From contig NC_088796.1 in assembly GCF_011386835.1 (NCBI RefSeq), positions 85,147,968-85,211,967 on the forward strand: a stretch of 64,000 nt of DNA, written 5' to 3'. Under the pieces are notes generated by a model that worked only from the letters and a program-made list of their open reading frames with translations, had not been told where the DNA came from and did no database searches. Below are positions 10,491 to 22,818 of this stretch, piece after piece. Made by a program: the position numbers and the translations under genes. Each line of letters begins with the position of its first letter. Position 1 is the first letter of the stretch. The stretch is from Chrysemys picta bellii (taxonomy: Eukaryota; Chordata; Testudines; Emydidae).

Positions 10491-11148
10491 CTTTGTAATA
10501 TTTGTCAATGTTGCTATTTTCTGTAATGGGGAACACGGTTGTTGTAAGCAAACTGAATAGTTTTTAAAAAAGTCTAATCTGAATCTTTGTCCCCTGTCTA
10601 GAACACTGAATAGCACAATTTCCCCCTCCCCCAAACAAACCCACCATAAAGAAACAGTTAATTTGACATCCATCCCTGCAAACAGGAAGCATTGGAGTAT
10701 AGAACAAATATGCTGAGACCACATTTGAAAATAACTTTTGTGCTTTAGCAAGCCAAAGCACAGCGTTTTGGAAGGTTTGTGCTAATTGCCTGAAATTCTA
10801 AAGAGCATAAAAAAATTGCCACAGGGTGAGTAAATGATGAATTTTTCACCCATCTGTAATATGATACACCTATTATTGTGGAAAGGAAATTACTTTGACC
10901 TGGTCAATTGTAAAGGTAACTTCCACAGTGGACTCTTTTCTGTTTGTTGTTTGAACACATACAGGATATTAATTTTGTTTCAGTTAGTACATACATTGTT
11001 TCCTTTTGTTTTCTTCTACAAATGTTTCTAATAACATTACTTTTGAAATTCAGACCAAAACAGAACTCTCTTTCAGGTTTCAGTTGAAGATATTATGGAA
11101 GACATACCAGTATTTGCATATTGAATATGTATTATATGGGAAATGTTT

Positions 11149-11186
11149 TTCAGCCTATATATAGAGAGAGAGATATATAGGCTGAA
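11149..11186. repeat. Perfect 14-bp hairpin with (AG)5 loop
   Basis: TTCAGCCTATATAT at 11149-11162 is the exact reverse complement of 11173-11186. The 10-base loop is AGAGAGAGAG. No surrounding coding or RNA gene signal is evident; it may be the relic of a small foldback element or a microsatellite by-product. Confidence 0.8.
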
Positions 11187-12054
11187 CACGCATGAACAAA
11201 ATAAATGGAAAGGCAGGGTGCTATATTTCACTTAAAGGTGCCCTGAAGAGGTGAAATAATAAATTTCTGCTTTTTTCCTCCTTATGATATATAAATAAGT
11301 CCTAAAAGATTTGTTCATTTTTATTACATAACCAGACTGTGATGTGGTGCATACCCAATACAAGCAATGAAAGAGTTAATATGGGCCTGAGAGGCAAATT
11401 ATGCTCTCTGGCTGCATGGGAGGGTGGACAAGGATTAATTAAAGATGAAGCCCAATTGAGGAATGAGCTGGGTGGTAACTGTAAAAAAGGGGAGTGCAGA
11501 TTAAAAGAAACTCCGCAGACACTCTCTGGACCTAGAAAGTGGAGAGACTGGGAGAGTCAAAAAGGAAGCCCAGGGGGATAGTTGGTCCTTAAGTAGTGGA
11601 GTCTGTCAGGAGGCCAGGAGAGCCATTAGTGGATGGAGAGTCCTGATAAAAGGACACAATCTGGACCTCCAGGGAGACATCCAACTCAGGAAAGTCTGAC
11701 AAGACAAATCCTGGATGCTGGTTATAGAGTCTCTAGACAGGAACCCAGTGTAGAGGGTGGGCTCGAGTTCCCCTTACCAGCTCCTGGTGAAGGTGTTGTG
11801 AAGATCCTGAAAAGGGGATAAAGATCCGAGACAAGAGTGTGAGGATCACAGGGTTCAGTCTGTGCCGAAGACCTTTTATAAGGACATTGGACTCGTAATT
11901 GTTTGACTTTCTCTTATCCCAGAAGGGGTGGGATGAAACATGACCTGGCTGGAGGGCTGAGTCACAAGAAGAGGAAGACCACTGCAGGACTGGAGCAATT
12001 GTCATAGGGAGTGCTAGATGAGGAGAGCCTGCTGCGCCATGCCTACCAATGGGT

Positions 12055-12078
12055 GGGGGGGGGGGGGGGGGGGGGGGG
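12055..12078 (+). repeat. Homopolymer run of 24 G
   Basis: An uninterrupted G tract follows GGGT at the end of the GC-richer segment. Such tracts can form G-quadruplexes and are also prone to assembly length errors. Confidence 0.85.
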
Positions 12079-13197
12079 ACCCACTGCAGCAGACCGTCCA
12101 CTCCTTGACAGTCAATTAAACAAACCCCTATATTGAAGTAAATGGGACTATTCGTGTGTTTAAAGAAATGCACAAGCTTAATTGTTTTGCTGAATTAGGG
12201 CCTTCCCTATCAAGTAGAAGGTTAGGATTATTGACTCTTTAGCTAAAGACCTCATTTATTATCTGTTTGACTTATATAGATGATATCCCAAACAAAACAA
12301 ACAACATGACTCTGATCTCCCTTATACTGATGTAAATCTGGAATAACTTTGCTAAAGTCTGATGTTACATTACTGTAAATTGGGGTGTAGGTGAGGAAAA
12401 TTAGATGCATAGGGTGCAGTTCCATTGCTGCTTTAAAACTTGTGGTGTCATCTGTACCTGTGAAAGGTGGGTGTAAAATTCAAGGAGAGAATTTGGTTTT
12501 GGTCCAATGAGTTATAAAAATGAAATGAAAAGTCTCCTTCTTGCTCTAAGAACTGGATCCAAAGTGATTTAAGCGATGGGAGTCTTCCCATTCAATGTCA
12601 CAGACTTTTTGGATCAGGCCTGTTGCTGCTCAGTTTCAGTCTCTTGCTTCTTGTTGTGAAATCATAAATTCACTAGTTCTCCAATCATTACAGTCTCCCA
12701 GGATAGACAAGTCCTGAATTTCTAAAGGACAGAAAAAAAAAATCCCCTTCCCCCCAAATTCATAATCTCTCATATGTATTCCCATTCTATGCTGTCCCAG
12801 CCCTTCATCCAGACACCCCCTTGCATTTTCAGGTCCCTTGTCAAATGGTAGATGCTATGGGCTAAGTATTTTTGAAAATCTGGCCATTAATTAAACATCT
12901 CACCTGGAAATTTTACAACAGGGTGGGTCCTAATTTGCTGTGCTTGCAACTTGATCCAATATGAAGCGCATGAAGGATTCAGTTTGATCTTGGCAAGTGT
13001 TTCAATATTACAGATTTCAATATGTGTGTCTCCTAAAAGAGGGAGAAAGTGGGGCCTGTGATTTCTTTTGCTTCTTTTTTATTTATAAAGGAGACCTGAA
13101 AGATTTATAGAAAAACAAACAACACCTGCTCTCCTTCCAAAAAGGGGGAGGAGTGTGAAGGATAACATCCATAAGGTGTTTGAGGTGACCTCTGCAG

Positions 13198-13674
13198 CCG
13201 TGCTTCCCAAAAAATGGATCCTGACCCACCAGTGGGTCACAGGAAGATTCTAGACGGGTCTAGGCTGGTGCAGATGGGGAGGGCCCCAGAAAGGGAGGAT
13301 TGTTGAAGAGTGAGCCCACCCTGCAATCGCCCTACAACAGTGGCTCCTGTTTTGTGGGGCTTGGCCTGGCTCTTCACTCTGGGGGTTACAATCTGGGGCA
13401 CATGATTGCAGCACCGTTCATTCAAATTTGGCCTGGCCACCCCTCTTTCATGATCATGAGTGATGCTGTGACTCTGTGTGCTAGGTCGCAGAAGGCCCAG
13501 CCCCACGAGACAGGAGCCACTGCTGGAGAGTGAGTCCAGGGAGAACTCACTCTCTAACCCCCACACAGGGCTGGAATAAGGATTGTAATGCCTGGATGGA
13601 GGCTACATATATAATAGTAAATTGCAAAAAAGACAATTGGTGGGTAGCCTTAGTCAAAAGTTTAGGAACTACTT
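13198..13674. mobile_element. Diverged hAT MITE
   Basis: The left end CCGTGCTTCCCAAA and the reversed right end AAGTAGTTCCTAAAC both resemble the hAT terminus CAGTGGTTCCCAAAC. Flanks CTCTGCAG (13190-13197) and ATCTACAG (13675-13682) match at six of eight positions. Subterminal CCCACCAGTGGGTCAC is another hAT habit. The element is 477 bp with no transposase. Confidence 0.65.
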
Positions 13675-13682
13675 ATCTACAG

Positions 13683-15668
13683 CATACCTGAGTTCAAACG
13701 GTTGGTCAATATGCATATTCAAGAGTGACTGAAACCCTGTATTTTGCAGCATGTGCCTTGAAAGCTTCCATCTCCTTGTACCTCTTAAGGTTTCTTTGCT
13801 TTCAGCTCAAATGTAGATGAATGGTGAGATGTAATCATGTAACTACCGGTTACTACTATCAGTTGGGGACACCAAGAATTTTGTAACCTGTTCAGCTCCA
13901 GCTTAGATCAGGTGTTACAAAGGCTAAATGAAAATTTTTGTCAAGATATGACTTTTCTTTATGAATCTGATTTAATAAGCTGGTGTATCTATTTCAAATT
14001 ACATTTGCAGAAAATTTGTCAAACTGTTGCATATGGTGTTGAAGTTTCTACCATAACAAAGTAATTCTCTATTGAGTATGAGCATGGTTTAAGTAGGTCT
14101 GGGGTTAAGTAAAACCTCTGGAGAGACTAAGTATTATAGTGTTAAATTTTATTCTATAAATATACCAGAAATTACTACAACATGGGGTCTGGGATTTGAG
14201 ATAGTTGTTTTTACTTTTAAGAAAGTACAAATTTCTCATGATAAGATGAGCTACATCCATTTATGGATCCCAAGATGAGCCTTACGATACCGGCTGATGC
14301 AATCTTTGCACAATTTATTGCTTTCCTTCATTTCCAGTTTCAGGGCTATGAATCTATCTGTTCTTTTTCCAAATATGATAATTTCTACTTGATTAGGTAG
14401 CATATCCTGCTAATATTTCATGTATATGTATTAATTCTGGTCAGGCAATAAAAGTCTCTTATCACTGAGCAATGCATGAATATTGGTTCTCTAAGCTGGG
14501 GGATCCCTCTTGTGCAACTGAATATCACAGTCATCATAACCTGGCCTCTTAATCTAGCCACTGCTGACAGAAGAGAACTGTCTTGTGGGATTTCCCTATT
14601 ACTAAATCTTTACTTAAAACAACACTTCTTTGGTATTTGTATTACTATATGGAGTTTTGCTGTCAAGAAACAAAACCAAATATTATACACTGCTAAGAGC
14701 TAGGTTGTAATTTTAGGTGGAGCCCTGAGCAGGGGATATTATGTAAACTACACCAATCCAAGAGTATCTCCCACTTGTTCCCAAAACAAATTAGGATAAC
14801 AGTTGTAAATAACTACTCACCCCTATCCCTCCATGTTAGCTCACTTGTGTTGGCCAGTTAGTGGGGGTAAGTGGAACTGGGGCATCTTCCATTCCCAGAC
14901 CCTCCTTGTCCAGGTTGGATGGAGGGAGACAGTAAGCCAGTGAGTAATCTCATTTACTCTTACACCCTGGACCTAAGATTGGGGTAGCCCAACTAAGGAT
15001 GTGAATGAGGTTGTTACTCCCTTGTGCAGGTGTACATTCAAAGCTACAATCTATGCCTAATTGATTATTCATTAGCAGTATGAGCTTTCTCACCTGACAG
15101 GATGGATGCCTTTATTAAATATATGTTGGAAGGTTTAACAGTATTGTTAAATTAACCAGAGGGACTAATTTCACCCCATTGTAACCCCAATTATTTCTGT
15201 GAACAACAGGGCTGGGTTTGCCCTCCAACAGTATCAGTTTCTTGCAACTATATGTTGCTTTCTAAATAAATAGCTTAACTCTATGCAAACATTAATGGCT
15301 TTGACATAGCTATATCTTTGAATTGTAGTTCTGAGATTCCTTGGTCTCTGTTCTTCTTATTGACAAGAATCTCAGCATATTTTAATGCCCCTTTTGGTTT
15401 TTAAAATGAGCAGGATTGAGTTCTCTTGAATAGCTTAAAGACCCTAGATAGACTGGCAAAGCACAGCCCTTTTTTCTGAGTAGTTTTGGGCAGGATTAAA
15501 GGCAGGCCTCTGCCTTTGAAGCTGTCTCAAACTCTTGGAACAAAAAAAATGTCCCCTTTGTAGTGCAAATTGTGGATCATCATTAAGACTGTTTATCGTG
15601 GCCATGATTTTCATGACACAGTCTGTGACTTTTAGGGGTTTTTTGGTTTTTTTCTTGCATAAAAGGTC
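13683..15668. other. No gene established
   Basis: AT-rich. A 75-codon hydrophobic ORF at 14476-14703 follows a weak acceptor (CTCTTAATCTAG at 14553). See the note on the hydrophobic ORF at 15669. Confidence 0.4.
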
Positions 15669-16127
15669 ATGGTCTCTTTCCTGATAGTCTGCCTTCTACT
15701 GAGCAAGCCTCCCACGTTTTTCTACACAATTGGCTCTTTGGTGTTTTGCTATCTCCATGCCTTTTATGCTAGCTATTTACCGCTTTTCCATTGGAAAATA
15801 CAATTAATCGCAAAAATATTGTGTGCTGTGACTTTTCCAATTTTTGCTGCAACAGCCATCATAATGGCTTCATGCTTAGTGATCACAGAAATGCCATATA
15901 GTGCTCAAGACCAGAAATGGGTGATCTCTTGCTTTTGGTATGGGTGCTAAGAGCGGTACCCATTTTATCTGAAGGTTTAATGCATCTAGGAATCAGGGTA
16001 TAATACAAAGACTTGTACTGCATGATTCTTAAACCCCTCTCCTAGGGCCATGATGTACATACTCTTGGTGACCTCAATTGTCAGCATCTTCAGCACTGTG
16101 ACTTTATTCTTAAACATTTGCATTTAA
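15669..16127 (+). other. Hydrophobic ORF with splice-like flanks, possible membrane-protein exon or relic
   Basis: A 93-codon ORF (15669-15950) codes for about three hydrophobic segments (SFLIVCLLL; SLVFCYLHAFYASYL; LCAVTFPIFAATAIIMASCL). If cut at TTTTG|GTATGG and joined to an acceptor CCTCTCCTAG at 16045, the frame continues into another hydrophobic stretch (MMYILLVTSIVSIFSTVTLFL) and stops at 16127. The order of segments loosely recalls the FRAG1/DRAM/TMEM150 family, but I see no diagnostic motif, and AT-rich DNA yields hydrophobic ORFs by chance. The donor is weak. Treat as unproven. Confidence 0.15.
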
Positions 16128-19100
16128 ATTCTCTGTGAGGAGGTGTGCTTCCACAACCATGAAAGTACATTCAAAGGCTTGGTAAAAGTGCCCCCTCAGA
16201 GCTAACATGGTAACAGTGAGGTTTAGAATCCATCACTATAATAGGATTCTGTTCAATCTTTTTTAAACCATTTTAGCCATCAACTCCCCTGACTTTTGCC
16301 ATCTGGTCATAATCTTGCACAGTTCAGTTCCTGCATTCGTCCCATTGCATTTGTGTTTTTCAGTGTTAGGATGTGGAGTTCTTCCCTGCTCTGAACAGAA
16401 CATGCACACACTGTCTGTAATCTGAACTGTCCCTCTTTCCTGATAGTTGGCTTTAGTGGTAGCACAAATTTACAAAACATAAAGCACAGTCAAAGTTGGG
16501 CTGTTCCCTAAGTCTTTCCTGTAGGACTATCTCTGTCCTAACTCCCAGCAGTTCCCTCTGCTTTCGAGAGAGCCATTCCAATCCTTCCTATAAAGTGTTG
16601 TGAGAAGAAGGGGCCATGCCCCTCTCCACAGTATACTGCACTGCAAGCCAGCATACCAGGGGAAAGAAAACTGCACTAGTTTTAAATAAAATAAAAATAA
16701 AAATCTGTTTATTCATATTCTCTGCACACCAGGTTGCTAAGAGTGATTGTGCCTCTGTTAAGTACAACCCTGCACCAACCTCCAGTAAGGCTCTCTCTGC
16801 ATTATTTCCCCACTCCTCGTACCCCTCAATTTGGGCCTGTGGTTTTTTTTCATACTTTGGCTAAGAACAGCCACACAATACCCTGCTCAGGCTAATAAAA
16901 GGCTTTTTATTACCCCTACCAAATTCTATGTGGGACTAGAAACCATCAGAAGCAGACTGAAAATATGACCCAATGAGCACACACATCTTCCTCCCCCTAG
17001 CTCCCTATAGAAATAAGCAATGTATGCAGCCAAAGATTACATTAGCCCTTATCACAAGTAACTTGTACAATGGTGGTAGTACATTGAGTGATTATCAGTA
17101 CTTAATCAACAATTTTGCCCATACATTGTGGGAAGCAGCAGCAGCAGCAACATGGAGATGTGGTGGCAGTGGTTTTGATAAGTCTCACTGCAGCTGAAGA
17201 TCACCTTTAACATTTTTTGAAACACTTCTGCTGCAATATCTCCTTAGTTTGCCGTGGCAAGGAAAAGGTGCTGCTCTCATTTTATGGAGGAAATGGCTGA
17301 GAATATTTTGATTCCTGGCTGCTATAGTGCTGGGCAATTGGTCACAATGTGAATACCACCATCTTGACAAGTTTGGGGACATCATGTTGATTTCCCATCA
17401 TCACATTTGCTGCACCCTACTGCCTCCTTCTACAGGAGAGCAGATAAGGGGAGAGGCAGCTGCTTTCATCCTCAACAGCTTCAGTGCTAATCACTACAGT
17501 CTCTAGCTGATTTGCTTTCATATGCATTATATGTTTGAAAAGTTCAGTTCTGGACCTAATTGATTCCAGTAAGAAAATGAGCAAGCTGTAGTTGGTTGGG
17601 CTATAGAACTGGAAAGCTTACCTTGAAGTCCAAATTGTCCACTAATTTTTGCTGATCATTCAATATCCTAGCAACTTCATAGATAGAAGCTAATTAGCAA
17701 TGTTGGCAGGAGCTCATGTCAATACCAACTCCAGACCCATTTGTAATTTTCTGTTCTGTTGTATGAGAGTTTAACAAAATGAAATAGATCAAACATGTTT
17801 ACAAGGATACTGCTAACATACTCCTTTAATGGTTTTAATTTTGTGTTTCACTGTTGATTAATCCATGGAAGCTTGAACTGGTCTTTTCCTTAGCAACATC
17901 ATTTTCTTCTATGGTATTGGCATTTTTTTTAATCATAAAGTTTCTTTGATTAACAAGCTAATAATGACTGAAATCTCCTCTGGCATTGCTAAATTGTTTC
18001 CCCTGGACTGGACAAAAGCCCCTCCAGGGACTTGGGGATCCATGTTCGGGGTTGGAGTAGGAGCTGGGTGTGATGCAATCATCCATCCATGTACTTTTCT
18101 GAGAAGCAGCACAAAAAGTAACTCTAAACACATGATTTCACTATCCATGCTGTGGAAACTCCTGGTATAGTGTGTGTGTATGTGTATTCAGAGGGCTGAG
18201 GTCACCTATGGGAGCCCCTCACAGGTGTGCGGTACTGCTCCTTTGGAGGGGTTGAGAAGCTCTGGGAAGGAGAGTTCAGGAACAAGTCATCTGCCTAGAT
18301 GGGCCGTATCTCTCATGGATATATGCCGATCCCTGAAAGATCTGCCGGTTTTGGAGGCTGAGCCGCCATTTCAGGTTCTAGTGCTGCTCAAGGAAATATT
18401 TGGTGGAAAACTAGTGGAGTCCAAGATGATGTGGATTTTTACTATAAAGGAGAGTTTGTTGTTTATATCTTTAAATATTTGGATAGTACTAGTGTGTGTA
18501 CTTAAGTCCCATTAAAGTCCCAAAGAAGTAAATGGCATTAAAACATATGTTTAAAGATAAACATGAGTAAGTGCTCTGCTTAATAGGGATGAATTTAGGC
18601 ATGTGCTTAAGTGCTTTGCTGAACTGGTGTCATACAGTCTGTGCAACTATCTCCTATAGTATCAGTGAGGGAAAAAAGATTACCTGCTCATTGTGCTCTC
18701 TAAGAAAACAACACACTCCTCTCAGATCTGTAGGGTGCGCGCTTGCCTTAAGCATTCTGCTCTCCTTGCATGTGCAGTTTGTCCATTAATGATAATTTCC
18801 ATACAATTGAATGAGGTTGTTTCTCTGAGATTAAAAATATTTTCCCTAATACTTGAAATTAGACTAGTGACACGTTATCCAAGTGAACATCAGTTACCAT
18901 GTAGATTGATTTTTATTGTTTTGTTTGCTAGGTTGTATAATTTGATAGCTGAACTGGATAGCACAGTTATTTAATAGGGGTATGTCAAATTGCTGAAGAG
19001 GGACTCTGGGAGAATTTTCAAGCTAGCTATGGTACTGAATAAGTTGAGTCTGTGAGTGGGTATTTTATTTACTATGTACTATATGGTATCTGCTCACATC

Positions 19101-19474
19101 TTGAAGGGAAACAGTCCAATTTAAAATACCTTAAAGGTTTTGATTCTGTTATCATTTATTCTGATGCAAATTAGGAGCACAGAGGAATGGAAAAAATCCG
19201 AATGGAAAAAATACAGTATATAGGGTGCCTGTTTGTGCCAGCTTAGACTTGAGGCTTTTTCTTTTGCCCTTCAATGCATAAACAATTAATGCATTATAAG
19301 ATATGAATTACAGGTTAAAATTGGGTCATTAACATTTTAGGGTCAGATTTTGAAAAGCACTTCAATGAGTTAGGATCACAACTCACTTAAGTGTTTTTCA
19401 GAATCCTACTCTTTAATAAGAGGAGCAAAATACTACAGTTGCCTGCTGCCCTCAGCTTTAAGAAAAAAGACAGA
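16128..19474. other. No gene seen
   Basis: AT-rich unique-looking sequence. Short (GCA)5 at about 17137 and a GT-rich run at about 18170. A copy of the GCTTTGCTGAAT repeat lies at about 18490-18640. Confidence 0.5.
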
Positions 19475-19742
19475 ATCATAGAATATCAGGGTGGGAAGGG
19501 ACCTCAGGAGGTCATCTAGTCCAACCCCCTGCTCAAAGCAGGACCAATTCCCAGCTAAATCATTCCAGCCAGGGCTTTGTCAAGCCTGACCTTAAAAACC
19601 TCTAAGGAAGGAGACTCCACCACCTCCCTAGGTAACCCATTTCAGTGCTTCACCACCCTCCTAGTGAAAAAGTTTTTTCCTAATATCCAACCTAAACCTC
19701 CCCCACTGCAACTTGAGACCATTACTCCTTGTTTAAGTAATA
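19475..19742 (-). mobile_element. CR1 LINE 3' end, reverse orientation
   Basis: Begins AATCATAGAATATCAGGGTGG and continues with GGGACCTCAGGAGGTCATC and CTAGTCCAACCCCCTGCTC, the hallmark of a reversed CR1 3' end in birds and reptiles. It ends near GAGACCATTACTCCTTG. The copy is heavily 5'-truncated, as usual for CR1. Its 3'-UTR differs from those of the three longer CR1 copies here. Confidence 0.92.
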
Positions 19743-20934
19743 CTTTGCCCTGACAAGCCAATTGAAAGATTATATTTTTATATAAACTATATATCCAGAT
19801 TTAAACTCTCTTGGTTTACAGACATTTCTGTAGGGTTTACTGATTAACAAATTAGACACAAATAATTTTTAAATCGAGGTAAATCACTAATCTACATACA
19901 GAATATAAACTAGGTAAACATCTATTTTTCACGCAGTACAATAACCCTCTAAAGCCATTTATTTTCTAATATATTCCAGTCCTTAAGCAATTAATATCAG
20001 GTGTAGATTATTTAAGGGATAATCTTTGCAGCATTGAAGTATTTGTCTTTTTCTTAATTACATTGCAAGTATTTGTCACGGTTTTAATTAACATCTAAGG
20101 AAATGCTAGTAGACTGTAAATGAGGATTTTTTTCCCCTTGTTCATTGTCATTGTCTTAGTGGTGGCATTCATTTCAAAAAGATGATTTGAAGGTATTGCC
20201 AGTGTTTCTTGTTTGAAACAGTTAACATGTAAATGGCTTTTCACACCAGGGTGACAATTTTCACGATATAATGCATTTTCTAGGTCACGATGATAATAAA
20301 AAGGAATACCATGCAGTATATGTTTCAAATTTTAAAACCTCAAATGTGGGTGAATATTTCAAGAGAAACAAACAAAATGCAGGAGGCTTGATTTCAGTAC
20401 AAAAAACAAAATTCCTCATTTGGGCACATTTTCGGAACAATGTAAAGGATTTATGTAAGTGAAGCAGATACAAATGAATTTGTTCTGCACATGAGTATAC
20501 TCTGATTTATTTAGCCATCCTTTTTTCAACATATTAGTTTATTAATGTTTATTCATTCCTTTGGGAATATTTTAATGTCCAAGGATTTGTTAGATAAACT
20601 ATAGCCTCCAGACTGACATTCTGATAATATTTTCCTGGGTCGCAGCTGATCTTTCATCCATCTTTAAGAATCAGAAAGGAGCTGACTGGAATCTCTCAGC
20701 CGTGGGATAGTTTATTGCATGGCTACCTCTATATAAAAAGCCACATAGGCACTATCATGAAGACATAAAGATAAATAATGACTGGCCTTAAAATAAGTCT
20801 TGCCAGGGCAGATGGTATTTGGTAACCTTAGTTGGCAACTCACCTAGGAGAAGGGACACTTTCTCTTCAAACCAATGGTGTCAAGCTTGGACACCCAACC
20901 TGCTAAGTTCATCCAATAGATATACTCATGTGAA
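19743..20934. other. No gene seen
   Basis: AT-rich sequence with no recognisable repeats. The 5' edge of the RTE element may begin slightly before 20935. Confidence 0.45.
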
Positions 20935-22818
20935 CTGATGCCTACATCAAGTGTACCTCAGACGGGTAGGGCATTCCCTGCAAGCAATGTTCAACAGCCT
21001 TGCCTGATTTTTGTAACTTGGCAAGGCCCAATAAAGTTAAAGAAGTGATTGAGTAAGTGCAGTAAACTGTGATATGCCAGTAGTAACGTAGGCACACTGG
21101 TTGCAAGAAGCTTGGAGCTATGTGAGGTCTTAAAGAGGCGAAGAGTAAATATGACGTGTACAAGAGACTAAATAGAAAGTTGTAAACCTGAGATATTAGT
21201 AGAAGGTTACAAAATCTATTATTCAGGGAGTTCAACCTCCTGAAAGGGTAGTTTTATTTGGATGAAACTACAGAGATATGTGATTGTGTTTACCAGAACG
21301 TTGGACCAACTGATGAATGTTAAACTGTGTTGGGAGGAGGTAACATCCATATGGTAAGTAGTTAAGCACCACAGAGAGGAAAGGATCAAAAGATAAAAGA
21401 GGAGTTTTTCAATGAGTTGTTTTAACTTATTGGAAAAATACCACCCACTGACAAGATAATTATCAGAGCAGATGCACACACTGAATGACAAAGACTGGAT
21501 ATGAAGCAGTTCATGGAGGTAATGGCATTGGAACCAGAAACTCCAAGGAGGAAATGGTCCTACAGACTTTTCTGGTACTTTCAGAAGAAGGAAAGTCACC
21601 TCATAACTTATGCCAGTAGAGGACACAAGTCCTAAATCAATGTGTTTTTAACAAGAAGTGATAGATCTCAAATAATCATTGTGAACCAGCATAGACTTTT
21701 TATGAATGCAGAGACCTCACAAACATTTGAACCCCTGGACACCTGAAAGGCCTAAGTGATGGAAACTTAAAGATGGGAATGAAAAAAATTCTCTAAACAA
21801 GAAATAATGCACAGACTTCCTGACTAAACACAAGGATGTGTAGATGATATGGTACAAACTGAAGCTAACATTACTAGAAATGGAACATGAAATCCTAGGA
21901 ATGGTGAAACTGATGCTGAAAAAGATAAGAAGGGAGATATGGTGGTGGAATCTACCAGTTAAAGAATTTGTTGAGAAGAAATAAGTAACCTGTAAAAATG
22001 GCAGGCCAGTGTCTTTAGCAGTGGTAAATTGATGTATATGGAGGCAAAAGGGAAGGCAAAAGAAGTGATGCAACAGCTAAAAATGTGGCCTGTGATGAGC
22101 TATATAACTGACTTGAAGGATATGATGGAGAAAAGACTATCTATAAACTCACTAAGACAGGAGAGAAAACAAGGAATGTGAACTAGTTTGCTTATATTAG
22201 AGTTGAACATGGTATATTAAAAATGAATGGTGAATCAGTCATTAAAGTATGGACTAATTATTTGAAAGAGTGATGGATGAGTTGAACCCAAGGGAGGAAT
22301 TAAGAAAATGTAAATTGAACTGGGGTGTGATAGATTGCATTCAGGAGGAAGAGATTTTAGAGGCATTAATGAAAATGAAAAAAGAGAAAGCACTTGGGCC
22401 AGATGAAGTACCAGTGGATGTGCTGAAGTCATTGGAATGGGAAGTCATTAAGTATTTTACAAGTCTTAAATAATATTCTTAAGAAAGAGAACATGCCAGA
22501 TGAATGGCATAAAAGCTTTGTCATGCCCATTTTTAAACACAAAGGAGATATTATACTGTGTGCTAATTATTGCCCAGTTAAACTGACATCACATGCAATG
22601 AAATTATGGGAGAAGATGTGGAGTGACTAGAGTAGTCAAATGGGGCTGGGACAGAGAATTTCCAGTAAACATTGGTCTGCAGCAGGGGTCAGCATTGAGT
22701 CCTTTTTTGTTTGCAGTTATCATGGATACGGTAAGTGAGAATATATGGAGGAAGCTGCCTTGAAATATGCTCTTTGCTGATAACTTAGAGATCTGTGAGG
22801 AAGATTGTGAGACCTTGC

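Larger units (their letters stand above)
10491..13189. other. No gene seen; one GC-richer segment
   Basis: AT-rich apart from 11338-12080, which is richer in G and purines on the + strand (GGAAGCCCAGGGGGATAG, GAAAAGGGGATAAAG). It looks like inserted repeat DNA of the LTR or non-coding type, but I cannot define its ends. It starts TGTGATGTGGTG after CCAGAC. Sequence near 12115-12205 belongs to the dispersed GCTTTGCTGAAT family described at 47258. Confidence 0.4.

Noticed and set aside
17933..18515. Short ORFs on both strands, GC-richer patch
   Set aside because: Frames overlap in opposite directions, no domain or splice support.
21219..22073. Minus-strand ORFs of 118-135 codons
   Set aside because: Antisense shadows of the RTE remnant, whose + strand matches RTE domains in order.
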